The notes under the pieces are model-generated. The model made no database searches, had not been told where the DNA came from, and saw only the letters and a program-made list of their open reading frames with translations. The position numbers and the translations under genes were made by a program. Of a stretch of DNA of 64,000 nucleotides, positions 32,123-41,117 are shown piece by piece. Every line of letters starts with the position of its first letter. Position 1 is the first letter of the stretch. The DNA is from Oceanobacillus halotolerans (GTDB lineage: Bacteria > Bacillota > Bacilli > Bacillales > Amphibacillaceae), in the NCBI RefSeq assembly GCF_010993955.1, contig NZ_WIXL01000002.1:248001-312000 (forward strand), written 5' to 3'.

Positions 32123-32452
32123 TTAAAAAAACAGTTGTGAAACTTGATACATAATTTGAACAATTGCTTCATAAAAGCCTTTCACAGCTGTCTCTAAAAA
32201 AGTAGCCATTTTTTGAGTGAAATGAGTTGGTTCTTCCACTTCAATGGCTCCTACGGTGTTTGTTACATCCTCTTTAGTCGGTTGTTCTACCAATTGTTGC
32301 TCATCAGAAATAGCCTGGGATTCCTGTTCATATGGAGGTATGATCTCTTCCTGGTTCTCCTCTGCATATTGGTTTTCTTGACCCATACCAAAGACCATAC
32401 CTGACAGAAAAAATACCGCTAACAATAAAATGACAATAAAAGAGCGTACCAT
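32123..32452 (-). CDS. yqxA: YqxA family protein
   Basis: Small 109-residue protein with an N-terminal membrane segment or signal peptide (about 3-22), an acidic Glu/Gln-rich middle and an amphipathic C-terminus. The place between spoIIP and lepA matches B. subtilis yqxA (DUF3679), whose function is unknown. The spoIIP stop codon lies next to the start. I prefer ATG 32452 (GAGGTG seven bases upstream) to ATG 32458. Confidence 0.82.
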   Translation of the reverse strand: MVRSFIVILLLAVFFLSGMVFGMGQENQYAEENQEEIIPPYEQESQAISDEQQLVEQPTKEDVTNTVGAIEVEEPTHFTQKMATFLETAVKGFYEAIVQIMYQVSQLFF

Positions 32453-32458
32453 CACCAT

Positions 32459-33640
32459 TCACCTCGTTTCACTTGTATCTACTTTTTCAGCATCCCAATA
32501 GAACTCACTGAATACTTCAGCTAATGCATCTGCTGAACGATACAATTCATCCATGTTATTATCAACACCGCCCAATTCGAATAAAATGGCATTATCTGAT
32601 AAATCTTGATTATAAACACCATTTGATTGTGGACCACCCTTTGGTTCAACACCCCGGCTTAGTCCTGGGTATTTCTCTTCCATTAATTTGTGTAGTTGTG
32701 ATGCTAACTTAGCATTCTGTTCATAGTTAGCGCTATCTTCGCCTACAACCATCATAATTCTTGCATAACTTTTTCCATTAATTTCTTTTGTTGTTACATC
32801 TCTTCGCTGAGAGTCTCGGTGTATATCAAAAATATATTGAATATCCTTATTACTAGAGAATGCTTCTTGAACTACTTCTCTAGAAGCATTATAAGCTTGG
32901 CCATAGCTCCAACCTTTATTATTTAAAACTGTCATAATATCCGTATCATCTATTTGGGAACCAATCCCATATTTCTCTAATTGATCTTTTAGCCGTTCGT
33001 TTACCATGGTGATATTTACTTCACTATGCTGTGCAAGGTCTGGATCTTCCTCATCTGGTAAATGTGGTAAAAATGATTCACGATTATGTGTACTGTAAAT
33101 AAATACGACATTTCTTTCACCAGTGGTAGGAGTATCTTCCCGATTATCCGTATGATCTTCTTCATCTTCCTCTATGGTTATTTCAGCTTCTCGATCTTTT
33201 AAGACATCTTCTAGTGGAGGGCTAGATTCATATGTTAGATTTGTATAATTTGTTCCTTCGCCTGCTACAATGAGTTGATTGTCATAAATGGAGAAACCTG
33301 GAATTTCCCGTCCTAATAAACTTCTTGGATCATTTGGCTTCATACTTGTTGTCATTTGAAACAAGGTTGTCGATAATTTCGGTACTGGCTGATCTTCTGG
33401 GTATGCTTCTTGAAAAGCTCTATTTTCCATTCCAATTAAATATAAGAAGGTAGAACTATCGATTTCATTTGTCCATTGTTCAATCGTTTGAGATGAAAAA
33501 CGATAGGCGGGCTGGATAGTTGTAAGGATACTAATAAGTACAAACAAACCAACCACTGCAACAATATAAAGACCACTTCTTTTATATAATGGACGTATCA
33601 TCCGAATGATGTCACTTTTTAACATATTATGTTTTTTCAT
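32459..33640 (-). CDS. spoIIP: Stage II sporulation protein P
   Basis: Peptidoglycan amidase/endopeptidase of the DMP engulfment complex (SpoIID-M-P). One N-terminal membrane anchor (about 23-44) is followed by a variable acidic linker (about 135-165) and the catalytic domain. STHNRESF and FDIHRDSQRRD carry probable zinc-binding residues, and a Glu-containing LFELGGVDNN motif is near the end. It has 393 residues. It lies downstream of gpr; a hairpin abuts its ribosome-binding site. Confidence 0.95.
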   Translation of the reverse strand: MKKHNMLKSDIIRMIRPLYKRSGLYIVAVVGLFVLISILTTIQPAYRFSSQTIEQWTNEIDSSTFLYLIGMENRAFQEAYPEDQPVPKLSTTLFQMTTSMKPNDPRSLLGREIPGFSIYDNQLIVAGEGTNYTNLTYESSPPLEDVLKDREAEITIEEDEEDHTDNREDTPTTGERNVVFIYSTHNRESFLPHLPDEEDPDLAQHSEVNITMVNERLKDQLEKYGIGSQIDDTDIMTVLNNKGWSYGQAYNASREVVQEAFSSNKDIQYIFDIHRDSQRRDVTTKEINGKSYARIMMVVGEDSANYEQNAKLASQLHKLMEEKYPGLSRGVEPKGGPQSNGVYNQDLSDNAILFELGGVDNNMDELYRSADALAEVFSEFYWDAEKVDTSETR

Positions 33641-33649
33641 TGTTCCACC

Positions 33650-33701
33650 CTTTCTGAAGGTTTAAATCATATAGTAAAATCTATGACACCCCTTCAGAAA
33701 G
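33650..33701 (-). promoter_or_regulatory. Hairpin abutting the spoIIP ribosome-binding site
   Basis: CTTTCTGAAGG (33650-33660) and CCTTCAGAAAG (33691-33701) are perfect 11-bp inverted repeats. On the minus strand the 3' arm ends inside AAAGGGTGG, the spoIIP ribosome-binding site. No T-run follows, so translational control or processing is likelier than termination. Confidence 0.55.
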
Positions 33702-33746
33702 TAGAACAATGAATTAATCAATTTAATAGAGCTAACGAGATTTTGT

Positions 33747-34844
33747 TTACCGTGTATAGGAGGATAAGTTTTCTACATCAACCTTCTGGTGTAAGGAAGC
33801 GTTAATGCCAGATGCTATTAAATTTGCCATATCTTTCATAAATCCATCTACCTCTTTTGGCGTTACCATTAAATTATGACCGATTGGTGTTAAAACCTCT
33901 TTAATAAGTGATCTTTTTTCTTCATCAGAAAGTGTCCCCACCATTCCCATAAAGGTCTTTCGCTTCTCTTCATCTGGTAAATCCTCTTCTGTGAATTCCT
34001 TACTTCCAAAAGCAAAACTAGCTGGAGCTATCGATTTGGAAGGTCTATCTTTTTCCTTCCATTCTCTACCAAAATGTTTCAATAGAAGATCTATCGTATC
34101 ACTTGTTATGGTAACTGCGTCAACAACAGTCGGAACCCCAATAGCAATAACTGGAACACCTAACGTATCGCGACTTAATTCTTTTCGCTTATTTCCAACC
34201 CCAGAACCTGGATGGATACCAGAGTCTGATAACTGTATTGTTTCATTTACTCGTTCTATTGAACGTGAAGCTAGTGCATCCACAGCAATCACAAAATCTG
34301 GATTAAATTTCTCCACGATACCAAAAATAATATCGCTTGTTTCAATTCCTGTTACCCCCATTACTCCTGGTGTAACAGATGCGACAGAACGATACCCTTC
34401 TGATACACTTTCATATTGGAGCTGAAATAAATGACTTGTCACCAAAATTTTCTCAGCGGTCATAGGCCCTAATGCATCAGGTGTCACTTGCCAGTTACCA
34501 AGGCCAACAATTAATCCTGTCCCATTTTCAGGTATTTCATTTTTCTTTAACAATTCTTCTAATTCTTTTGCTAAAATTTCTGCAGCAACCTCTTGTTTTT
34601 TGGTATCTTGTCGTTTTACCCCATCTGCATAAATCGTTACATAAGACCCTGGCTTTTTATTTAATAATGCTTCTCCCTCCGCTGAAATATCAACATATGA
34701 AATCTTAATATCATTCTCTTGGCGTTCTTTTATGGTAACGCCTTCTATTTCTTCTTCTTTTTTTGCTTCCTTTTCAACATACATATCTTTCGCTTCTACC
34801 GCCAAGTCTGTTCGTACTTGATAATTATCTTGTTCATTACGCAT
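33747..34844 (-). CDS. gpr: Germination protease Gpr
   Basis: Aspartic-type peptidase that degrades small acid-soluble spore proteins at germination. The N-terminal [11 protein letters not shown] contains the autoprocessing region; the core has [16 protein letters not shown] and [14 protein letters not shown] 34844 lies six bases after AAGGGTG; GTG 34853 is less likely. Length is 365 residues. Expression in the forespore under SigG is expected; I did not find a convincing SigG promoter by eye. Confidence 0.96.
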   Translation of the reverse strand: MRNEQDNYQVRTDLAVEAKDMYVEKEAKKEEEIEGVTIKERQENDIKISYVDISAEGEALLNKKPGSYVTIYADGVKRQDTKKQEVAAEILAKELEELLKKNEIPENGTGLIVGLGNWQVTPDALGPMTAEKILVTSHLFQLQYESVSEGYRSVASVTPGVMGVTGIETSDIIFGIVEKFNPDFVIAVDALASRSIERVNETIQLSDSGIHPGSGVGNKRKELSRDTLGVPVIAIGVPTVVDAVTITSDTIDLLLKHFGREWKEKDRPSKSIAPASFAFGSKEFTEEDLPDEEKRKTFMGMVGTLSDEEKRSLIKEVLTPIGHNLMVTPKEVDGFMKDMANLIASGINASLHQKVDVENLSSYTR

Positions 34845-34997
34845 AAAAGACACCCTTTCAAAACTATAATTACCTTCGTCAGGTTCTCATCATTAGACTT
34901 CACATAATCGCGCCAAAACATACAACATCGCAGACTTCAAACAATTTATCATCAGTTATAAAAAGAACCTTCAATTTATACAATTTTCCTTTTCTGT

Positions 34998-35163
34998 GCA
35001 GAGAGTAGTTTTTTCCGTCGCATCATGTATATTATGTGCAGTAGTTAGGATATGCACACTTAGCTTCGCTACGGAAATCAACGGCTTTAATTTGCTGCGC
35101 ATAATACATCTACTATTCATTAAAGTGTATACTTAAAAAAGCAAGGATCTTATAGAAAACAGC
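34998..35163. repeat. MITE-like repeat R1, shortened copy
   Basis: CCGTCGCATCATGTATATTATGTGCAGTAG near the left side and GCAAGGATCTTATAGAAAACAGC at the right end match R1 modules. The GC-rich centre is reduced to CTACGGAAATCAACGGCTTTAATTTG-like sequence (joined pieces, near 35060-35095). The left boundary is unclear. Confidence 0.55.
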
Positions 35164-35192
35164 TTTTATTTAAATACCAATAAATAAAGTTA

Positions 35193-35221
35193 TTGAAAAC
35201 ATAACAAGCCTTTGATAAAAT
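35193..35221 (+). promoter_or_regulatory. Promoter of rpsT
   Basis: TTGAAA (35193-35198) and TAAAAT (35216-35221) are 17 bases apart on the plus strand. A start near 35228 would give a leader of about 150 bases. Confidence 0.65.
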
Positions 35222-35228
35222 ATGTCTT

Positions 35229-35380
35229 GCTGATATTCACAAAATTGTTCCTAGATGCGAAGAACGTTACGTTTTCACATTGAGGTAGTTAGACCGTTTA
35301 GAAACGTAGTATAAGAAATTGACATTTTCTCGTAATGTAAGACGTTATGATGTCGAGTTTTCTTCTAAGGAGGTGAAAGA
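35229..35380 (+). promoter_or_regulatory. Structured leader of rpsT
   Basis: TACGTTT (35268-35274) pairs with AAACGTA (35302-35308). A second hairpin, TTGACAT with ATGTCGA (about 35319-35360), lies just before AGGAGGTG. Ribosomal-protein leaders often bind their own product; that S20 does so here is only an inference. Confidence 0.4.
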
Positions 35381-35647
35381 ATGGCTAACATTAAATCTGC
35401 AGAAAAGCGTATTGATGTAAACAATAAAAAACACGCTCTAAATAACTCATTTAAATCTGACATGCGTACTCAAGTGAAACGTGTTGAGAAACTAGTGGAG
35501 GCAAATGATGTAGATAATGCTAAAACAGCATTAGAAAAAGCTGTGAAAAAGATCGATAAAGCTGTACAAAGAGGGGTTATTCATAAAAATAATGGTAATC
35601 GCCAGAAATCCCGTTTAGCTAAAAAAGTAAAAGAAATTAGTGCATAA
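35381..35647 (+). CDS. rpsT: 30S ribosomal protein S20
   Basis: An 88-residue, Lys/Arg-rich helical protein that binds 16S rRNA early in 30S assembly. It begins ANIKSAEKRIDVNN and has VIHKNNGNRQKSRLAKKV near the end. AGGAGGTG lies six bases before ATG. It is transcribed alone on the plus strand between gpr and holA. Confidence 0.98.
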   Translation: MANIKSAEKRIDVNNKKHALNNSFKSDMRTQVKRVEKLVEANDVDNAKTALEKAVKKIDKAVQRGVIHKNNGNRQKSRLAKKVKEISA

Positions 35648-35660
35648 GGAACAAAAAACA

Positions 35661-35692
35661 AAAACGATCCGGATTATGGATCGTTTTTTTTT
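35661..35692 (+). terminator. Terminator between convergent rpsT and holA
   Basis: ACGATCC (35664-35670) pairs with GGATCGT (35678-35684), with four A before and nine T after the stem. It should work for rpsT and may work for holA in the other direction. Confidence 0.9.
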
Positions 35693-35694
35693 AC

Positions 35695-36711
35695 TTATAT
35701 TATGTCATATAGTAATAATTCAAATGCTAATTGTTTTTCCATTTCTCCTCGTTTAATTTGGGTATCCGCTTTAGTTAAGCGATCCATAATATTTTCCAGT
35801 TTTTCTTGTGTGAACATTTTTTCTCTATTTACTGCTATCTTGATAACATATGGGTGTACGCCTAATTGTTTTTGCATTTGAGACTGACTGTATCCTTTGT
35901 TTTTCAGTAATTTCACACGGAGTATCGTACGAAATTGGAATGCTAGTAAAGCAATCAATGCTATTGGCTCTTCTTTCATTTTTTCTAAGTCCTTATAAAT
36001 TGATATTGCTTTATATAAATCTTTATCAATGACGGCATCAACTAATCGTAGGGATGAGCTATTTGGAGAATGGGATATCATTGTCTCCGCTACTTCTTTT
36101 GTAACAATACCATCTTTACCTACATAAAAGGCTAATTTAGTTAATTCGCTTTGTAATAAATTCAGATCACTTGAAAATTCTGCTTCAATCATCTCGAATG
36201 CGTCAGGTTCAATCGAAATCTCTAAGCTTTCTGATAATTGTTTAATCCATTTACCTACCTCATATTCCTTGATCGGACTACAATTCGCCAATAATCCATG
36301 CTTCTTTAGTGATTTACTTACTTTTTTTCGTTCATCCATTTTTTCAAACGGTCCTATTAATACTAAAATGGAATAATCAACTGGATTTGCGACATATTGT
36401 TCTAACGCTTGGACATCATGTTCAAATGGTAATTTGTCTGGTTTAGGCTTTAAAAAAGTTGGGTTATAAGCGAATATTAGTTTTTTTTCTCCAAAAAATG
36501 GATAGGTTTCAACATCTGCTATCACTTCTTGAATTGGTGTTTCCTCTAGGTCATATGTAGTAAGATTATCTCTTTCATTGGCTGGTAAAACCACTTTTGT
36601 TATTTCGTCTTTTAATTGTTGTATGAAATATGATTCCGTTCCATATAATATGTACACTGGTACAATTTGCTTTTTTCTAACCTGCTGCATAACTTCCATA
36701 TAAGTTGCCAT
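35695..36711 (-). CDS. holA: DNA polymerase III delta subunit
   Basis: Clamp-loader subunit that opens the beta sliding clamp. The 338-residue protein has the family N-terminus (VPVYILYGTESYFIQQLKDEI), a degenerate AAA+ fold and a C-terminal collar domain with LAFQFRTILRVKLLKNKGYS. TTGGAG lies 8-10 bases before ATG 36711. The long upstream leader has several nested inverted repeats, one of which includes this ribosome-binding site. Confidence 0.96.
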   Translation of the reverse strand: MATYMEVMQQVRKKQIVPVYILYGTESYFIQQLKDEITKVVLPANERDNLTTYDLEETPIQEVIADVETYPFFGEKKLIFAYNPTFLKPKPDKLPFEHDVQALEQYVANPVDYSILVLIGPFEKMDERKKVSKSLKKHGLLANCSPIKEYEVGKWIKQLSESLEISIEPDAFEMIEAEFSSDLNLLQSELTKLAFYVGKDGIVTKEVAETMISHSPNSSSLRLVDAVIDKDLYKAISIYKDLEKMKEEPIALIALLAFQFRTILRVKLLKNKGYSQSQMQKQLGVHPYVIKIAVNREKMFTQEKLENIMDRLTKADTQIKRGEMEKQLAFELLLYDII

Positions 36712-36859
36712 GATATTTCACTCCAATTATTTTCTTTTCAAAACCATTACATAAACGTTTAACGGGGTCTTTTTGTATTATTAATGGTAAAACGGAATAA
36801 TTGGAATAGCAAGTACTATGTAGAGAAAGAGGAGGGGGATGTTCCTTAGTACACACCAT
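36677..36859 (-). CDS. Candidate upstream small ORF overlapping holA
   Basis: A 60-codon ORF with ATG at 36859 and GAGGAGGGG seven to eight bases upstream, a far better ribosome-binding site than that of holA. It overlaps the first 35 bases of holA in another frame. The product (four cysteines early, basic middle) matches nothing I know. The same GAGGAGGGG is also an arm of a GC-rich hairpin, so it may be structural. Translation would plausibly couple to holA. Confidence 0.22.
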   Translation of the reverse strand: MVCTKEHPPPLSLHSTCYSNYSVLPLIIQKDPVKRLCNGFEKKIIGVKYHGNLYGSYAAG

Positions 36860-36941
36860 TTAAGATCCCCTCCTCGGATCTATATTAACGTTTAAAGCTC
36901 AGACCTAGGAACTGAACTTTAAACGATGTTTGCTGTGTACT
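36722..36941 (-). promoter_or_regulatory. Highly structured leader region of holA
   Basis: Inverted repeats in minus-strand order: AGTACACA/TGTGTACT (36934-36941 with 36848-36855); a 9-bp CGTTTAAAG stem extended by four pairs past one mismatch (36889-36925); GAGGAGGGG/CCCCTCCTC (36867-36875 with 36829-36837) followed by TTTCTCT; TCCAATTATT/AATAATTGGA (36796-36805 with 36722-36731); and ACCATTA/TAATGGT inside it. The last 10-bp stem contains part of the holA TTGGAG. It looks like a cis-regulatory RNA of unknown class. Confidence 0.45.
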
Positions 36942-37073
36942 TATAGATTTTCCATTTATGTTTAAAGTATAGATGTAAACTCTTGCTAGTATTGGATATC
37001 ATTCATTTTGTAGTGTACAAGTGGATTTTTTTTCTGTTTTATTTTATACTTGATTTGTATAGGAGGGGTAAAA

Positions 37074-37208
37074 ATGAATGAATTTGAACAAGATGTGCAA
37101 TCAAAAAATAATGATGTTGTAGACTCGATTAAAGGGTTTGTATCCTCGTTTGTATTCTTTTTGTTAATTTTTACAATTGGTGTCGTTATAAGTGTTATTG
37201 GTTCGTAA
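37074..37208 (+). CDS. yqzM: YqzM family small membrane protein
   Basis: A 44-residue protein with AGGAGGGG five bases before the ATG. The N-terminus NEFEQDVQSKNNDVVDS and the single membrane segment (about 22-43) ending in VIGS match B. subtilis YqzM, encoded at the same place between comEC and holA. Function unknown. Confidence 0.88.
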   Translation: MNEFEQDVQSKNNDVVDSIKGFVSSFVFFLLIFTIGVVISVIGS

Positions 37209-37236
37209 GTTTAATAATACATAGGAAGTGTGTGCT

Positions 37237-37264
37237 AAGAGACTGCTCCAACAGTCTCTTTTTC
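37237..37264 (+). terminator. Terminator after yqzM
   Basis: AAGAGACT (37237-37244) pairs with AGTCTCTT (37253-37260), followed by TTT on the plus strand and TTAG on the other. The 160 bases from here to comEC show no recognisable feature. Confidence 0.75.
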
Positions 37265-37428
37265 GTTTGTCTAGAAATTATAATACCCGTGAATAAGTTA
37301 TTACAGCAACAGGATACAAATTGCTACATCAGAGATATACCGCACGATAGTTTTGGTAAAACGTACGTGTGCATAGCCTGCTAAAAGGCCACTTGCTCTT
37401 TTGTATTAATCGCTTTCTCACTAATACC

Positions 37429-39708
37429 TTATGGTAAATACTTAAAAAATGTTCCATCTTCATCTTTAAATTGAAATTGCACCGCTCCATCTATATCTGT
37501 ACGAAAGATACGTACCCCCTCTTCATGAAGAAGAGTCAAAACATTGTTTGTCGGGTGCCCATACCGATTTTCAATACCTACAGAGATCATAGCAATAGAG
37601 GGGTCAACCGTTTCTAAAAAGGAATCCTCTGTTGAGGTATCACTACCATGATGAGCTACTTTTAACACATCAACACGTAAATTGGGATATGTTTGAATTA
37701 GCTCTTTTTCCGTTTCTTTTCCAATATCACCTGTGAAAAGCCATCTTTTCCCACCTAATGTGGTGTATATAACTAACGAGTTTTCATTTGGGTCTTGTTT
37801 TGAAACTGCGGGTCCCAAAATAAAAAATTGGTGTTCTCCAATAGCAATACGGTCGTTTTGGCCCATTCTTACTAGCTGCGTCTCGTTATTTCCCCATGTT
37901 GTATCATCTTCTGGATAAAATTGACTAACAATCACTTTTTTTACAGAAAAATCGTTCATTAAATAAGAAACACTTCCATTATGATCGGTATCCTCATGCG
38001 ATATAAAAATAGCGTCAATTTGTTGAATTCCCCTAGAGTGTAAATACGGTTCAATAATCTGTTCTTTAACAGTAGAGGTAGGCTCTCTATCTTCAAACGA
38101 GAATGTAGATCCAGCATCAATAAGGATGACACCTTTACGATATGGCAACTCAATTACAAAAGCATCACCTTGTCCTATATCAAGCATCGTAATGGATCCC
38201 ACATTAGAAAAATAGGGCTTTACCAAGAAAACACAGATCAATACAAGCTTCATGCAGCCATATGTGAAAGCCCTGGTGAGCTTTCCTTTCTCCAGACTAC
38301 TCATAAAAAATAGCAATAACCCGTAATAAAGAATAACCGTAAAGCCTGGTAATGGACCTGAGACCCATGGGAAGTATGCTAGTTGATCGACGCGCTCAAT
38401 AAAATTAATAACAAATGAATGGACTATAACAAAAAATGCATCCATTAAGGTGACAATCCATTTAATAGGAGAAAGGAGCAATACTAAGAATAGAAATGGA
38501 ATAACAAAAAATGAAAAATAAGGAACGATAACAATATTCAATAAGATAGATAACGGCTGGAACGTATAAAAATAAGAAAACTGAAATGGCAGTATCATCA
38601 TCTGTGAGATAAAACTTATTTTAGCAATGGTCCATACAGAAGATTGACTTTGTCGAATCCAATTTTTTGATAAAAGTAGTCCTAACGTTACAGCAAAAGA
38701 TAACTGGAATCCAACATGATAGACAATATAGGGATCAAAAAGAATTAGTATCATCATCACAATACTAAGCACATCTGTAACACTGAGCCTTAATTTAAAC
38801 TGCTTTAATATAATAAAGAGCATAACCATCATACTAGCACGCCAGACAGAGGGTTCCCCTCCTGCAATAAGTGCATAGCATGGTAAAAATAGTAAAAGTA
38901 TCCATGTTGCTTTCTCTCTAGTTACCATTCCTAATTTTATTAAAAGAAAGTAAAATAAGGTGATGACTAAGCCAACATGAAGGCCAGATATTGCTAATAG
39001 ATGGGACAAATTCCATCTACGAAATAAATCAATCACGTTTTCATCAATCAAAACATCATTCCCTAATACAAGTCCATTTAACCAAGCTGATGTTTCTACA
39101 CTAGTCATGTCACTTATATAAGAAAATAATTTATAGCGAAGATCGTATAGACGACTGATTGAAGAAGCTCCTGTACATTGAATATCCTCTAATGAGTCTA
39201 GGGTCATTTGATACGTAATTCCGCGGGATAGTAAGTAGGTTTGATAATCAAACTGCCCGGGATTACGACTAGACTCGGGAAGTTCTATTTTTCCATTCAC
39301 TACACAGTTCGCACCATATGTTAATTTTTTTCTGTCAATGGAACTGATTAATTCGTTATTTGAGAAAAAATACGTAATAAGAAAGACTCTATCCGTGTTA
39401 TTTTCATGAAGGACAAGATCAATTTTGTTATTTGTTTCATCAATCGAACTTTTGATTTTGCCGTTAATGGTAGAATTATTCGCTGGAGTTGTATATTCAG
39501 TGGGCGTGATGACGGGAATATAAAAGAGAAAAAAGAGGAAGAAGGCTAAAGATAGTATAATTTGTGTTTTCCCTAGCCATTTAAATAAATATAAGTAACC
39601 AAACCATACGAGCAAAGGAACAATAATCCACTTGTTTTGTGACAAAACACAAATGATACTTCCTACAACTGAAATAGCTGGCAAATGCCAATATCCATTC
39701 ACTGGCAT
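37429..39708 (-). CDS. comEC: DNA internalization protein ComEC/Rec2
   Basis: Membrane channel that takes single-stranded DNA into the cytoplasm during transformation. The 759 residues comprise an N-terminal OB-fold region between early membrane helices, the Competence membrane domain (about 220-490), and a C-terminal metallo-beta-lactamase domain with the metal motif SHEDTDHNG (about 575-583), a putative nuclease. It follows comEB by seven bases. Confidence 0.95.
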   Translation of the reverse strand: MPVNGYWHLPAISVVGSIICVLSQNKWIIVPLLVWFGYLYLFKWLGKTQIILSLAFFLFFLFYIPVITPTEYTTPANNSTINGKIKSSIDETNNKIDLVLHENNTDRVFLITYFFSNNELISSIDRKKLTYGANCVVNGKIELPESSRNPGQFDYQTYLLSRGITYQMTLDSLEDIQCTGASSISRLYDLRYKLFSYISDMTSVETSAWLNGLVLGNDVLIDENVIDLFRRWNLSHLLAISGLHVGLVITLFYFLLIKLGMVTREKATWILLLFLPCYALIAGGEPSVWRASMMVMLFIILKQFKLRLSVTDVLSIVMMILILFDPYIVYHVGFQLSFAVTLGLLLSKNWIRQSQSSVWTIAKISFISQMMILPFQFSYFYTFQPLSILLNIVIVPYFSFFVIPFLFLVLLLSPIKWIVTLMDAFFVIVHSFVINFIERVDQLAYFPWVSGPLPGFTVILYYGLLLFFMSSLEKGKLTRAFTYGCMKLVLICVFLVKPYFSNVGSITMLDIGQGDAFVIELPYRKGVILIDAGSTFSFEDREPTSTVKEQIIEPYLHSRGIQQIDAIFISHEDTDHNGSVSYLMNDFSVKKVIVSQFYPEDDTTWGNNETQLVRMGQNDRIAIGEHQFFILGPAVSKQDPNENSLVIYTTLGGKRWLFTGDIGKETEKELIQTYPNLRVDVLKVAHHGSDTSTEDSFLETVDPSIAMISVGIENRYGHPTNNVLTLLHEEGVRIFRTDIDGAVQFQFKDEDGTFFKYLP

Positions 39709-39715
39709 TTACCCT

Positions 39716-40285
39716 TTAGGATCTTTGTATATCAAAGATCTGTTCTGCTTTTTCTTGTAATTTTTGAAATTTAGCTGGATCTGTTGTGTCTGCCAGTTCA
39801 TCCAATAATTCATTAACATACGATAATTTTTCATCATGATTTCGTTCAACGGACACTTGTGTTAGTTCTACTTTACTTGTATGAACACCTGCTTCGTTAA
39901 ATAGTTCAATTGCATAAGGGTGATTTCGATAATCATTGGCATAATAAACTGTCTTAATACCTGCTTGAATAATTTGTTTGCAACATTGCAAACAAGGAAA
40001 ATGAGTTACATACATTTCTGCATCCTTTGTTGGTACACCAAATTTAGCACATTGTAATAGAGCATTTGCCTCAGCATGTACCGTTCGAACACAGTGACCA
40101 TCAATCACATAACAACCTTCATCAATACAATGAACACCGCCTGATACACTACCATTATATCCGCCAGCAATAATTCGTTTTTCTCTTACAATCGTTGCAC
40201 CAACCATTAGCCTGGCACATGTACTACGTAACGCTAACAAGTTGCTTTGTGCCATAAAATATTGGTCCCATGAAATTCGCTCCAT
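39716..40285 (-). CDS. comEB: ComE operon protein 2 / dCMP deaminase family
   Basis: Zinc-dependent deaminase of the deoxycytidylate deaminase family; dispensable for transformation in B. subtilis. The catalytic HAEANAL and PCLQCCK motifs bind zinc, and SVSGGVHCIDEGC is typical of dCMP deaminases. I start at ATG 40285, eight bases after AGGAGA, instead of the upstream in-frame start at 40330; this gives 189 residues. Confidence 0.94.
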   Translation of the reverse strand: MERISWDQYFMAQSNLLALRSTCARLMVGATIVREKRIIAGGYNGSVSGGVHCIDEGCYVIDGHCVRTVHAEANALLQCAKFGVPTKDAEMYVTHFPCLQCCKQIIQAGIKTVYYANDYRNHPYAIELFNEAGVHTSKVELTQVSVERNHDEKLSYVNELLDELADTTDPAKFQKLQEKAEQIFDIQRS

Positions 40286-40392
40286 GACTGTATCTCCTTT
40301 TCGTAAAATAAGAATATATTTTTTATTCATAACGTTAACTGTACTCTATACTGTTCATTAGTGTACAACTCCCTATCAAAACCGTCAATCCA

Positions 40393-40983
40393 TTATGGAA
40401 GTTGAATCATTTCTCTAATTGTTTCAAGTGTCTTCTCACCAATTCCAGTAACATTTAATAACTCATCTGCCGATTGGAAGTAGCCATTTTCTTCACGATA
40501 TTGAATGATTGCTTTAGCCTTTGTAGGCCCAATTCCAGCTAAACCTTCTATTTCTTCTTGTGTTGCAGCGTTTAGATTAACTTTATCCGAACCTCCACTT
40601 GAAGTAGATTCAATAGATTGGCTTGGTTGATCTGTAATATTGGGAACAATAATTAACATCTCATCCTGTACTTTTTGAGCAAGATTGACTACTGTTTGAT
40701 CTGCATCTGGTGTGAATCCTCCAGCTAAAGCAACGGCATCATTTACACGAGCATTTCGCTTGAGTTCGTACACACCTGGTGTTTTCACTTCCCCTTTTAT
40801 ATCCACAGTAACCATTTCTTCTATTGCTTCAGTTGGATTATCACTTTCGTTTGAAGCCAATTCGATCGGATCCATCTCTTGTAACTCACCATTTTCACTA
40901 GAATCAGGGGGAAGCCATAATAATAACAATACGACAGCAATTACAATAATGAAAAAAATACCTTTCTTCAGTAACTCATTCAA
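40393..40983 (-). CDS. comEA: Competence DNA receptor ComEA
   Basis: Membrane-anchored double-stranded DNA receptor for transformation. One N-terminal membrane helix (about 7-25), an SLBB domain (about 60-110), a Ser/Gly linker and tandem helix-hairpin-helix motifs (GLAGIGPTKAKAI, NVTGIGEKTLETI) are seen in 196 residues. The start is TTG 40983, with AAAGGTG upstream. comER, divergent here in B. subtilis, is absent. Confidence 0.95.
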   Translation of the reverse strand: MNELLKKGIFFIIVIAVVLLLLWLPPDSSENGELQEMDPIELASNESDNPTEAIEEMVTVDIKGEVKTPGVYELKRNARVNDAVALAGGFTPDADQTVVNLAQKVQDEMLIIVPNITDQPSQSIESTSSGGSDKVNLNAATQEEIEGLAGIGPTKAKAIIQYREENGYFQSADELLNVTGIGEKTLETIREMIQLP

Positions 40984-41076
40984 ATGGGATCACACCTTTT
41001 GAGGAAAAGCCAATGCTTTTTTATTTTGAGGAGTATGTAGAAAAAACGAGGAATTTGTCAAAATTTTATTTCTTAT

Positions 41077-41105
41077 ATTATAACTGTTTGTTTTTAATTT
41101 TGCAA
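41077..41105 (-). promoter_or_regulatory. Promoter of the comE operon
   Basis: TTGCAA (41100-41105) and a perfect TATAAT (41077-41082) are 17 bases apart on the minus strand, about 94 bases before comEA. I saw no clear pair of AAAAN5TTTT ComK boxes. Confidence 0.65.
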
Positions 41106-41117
41106 ATACTCCAACCA

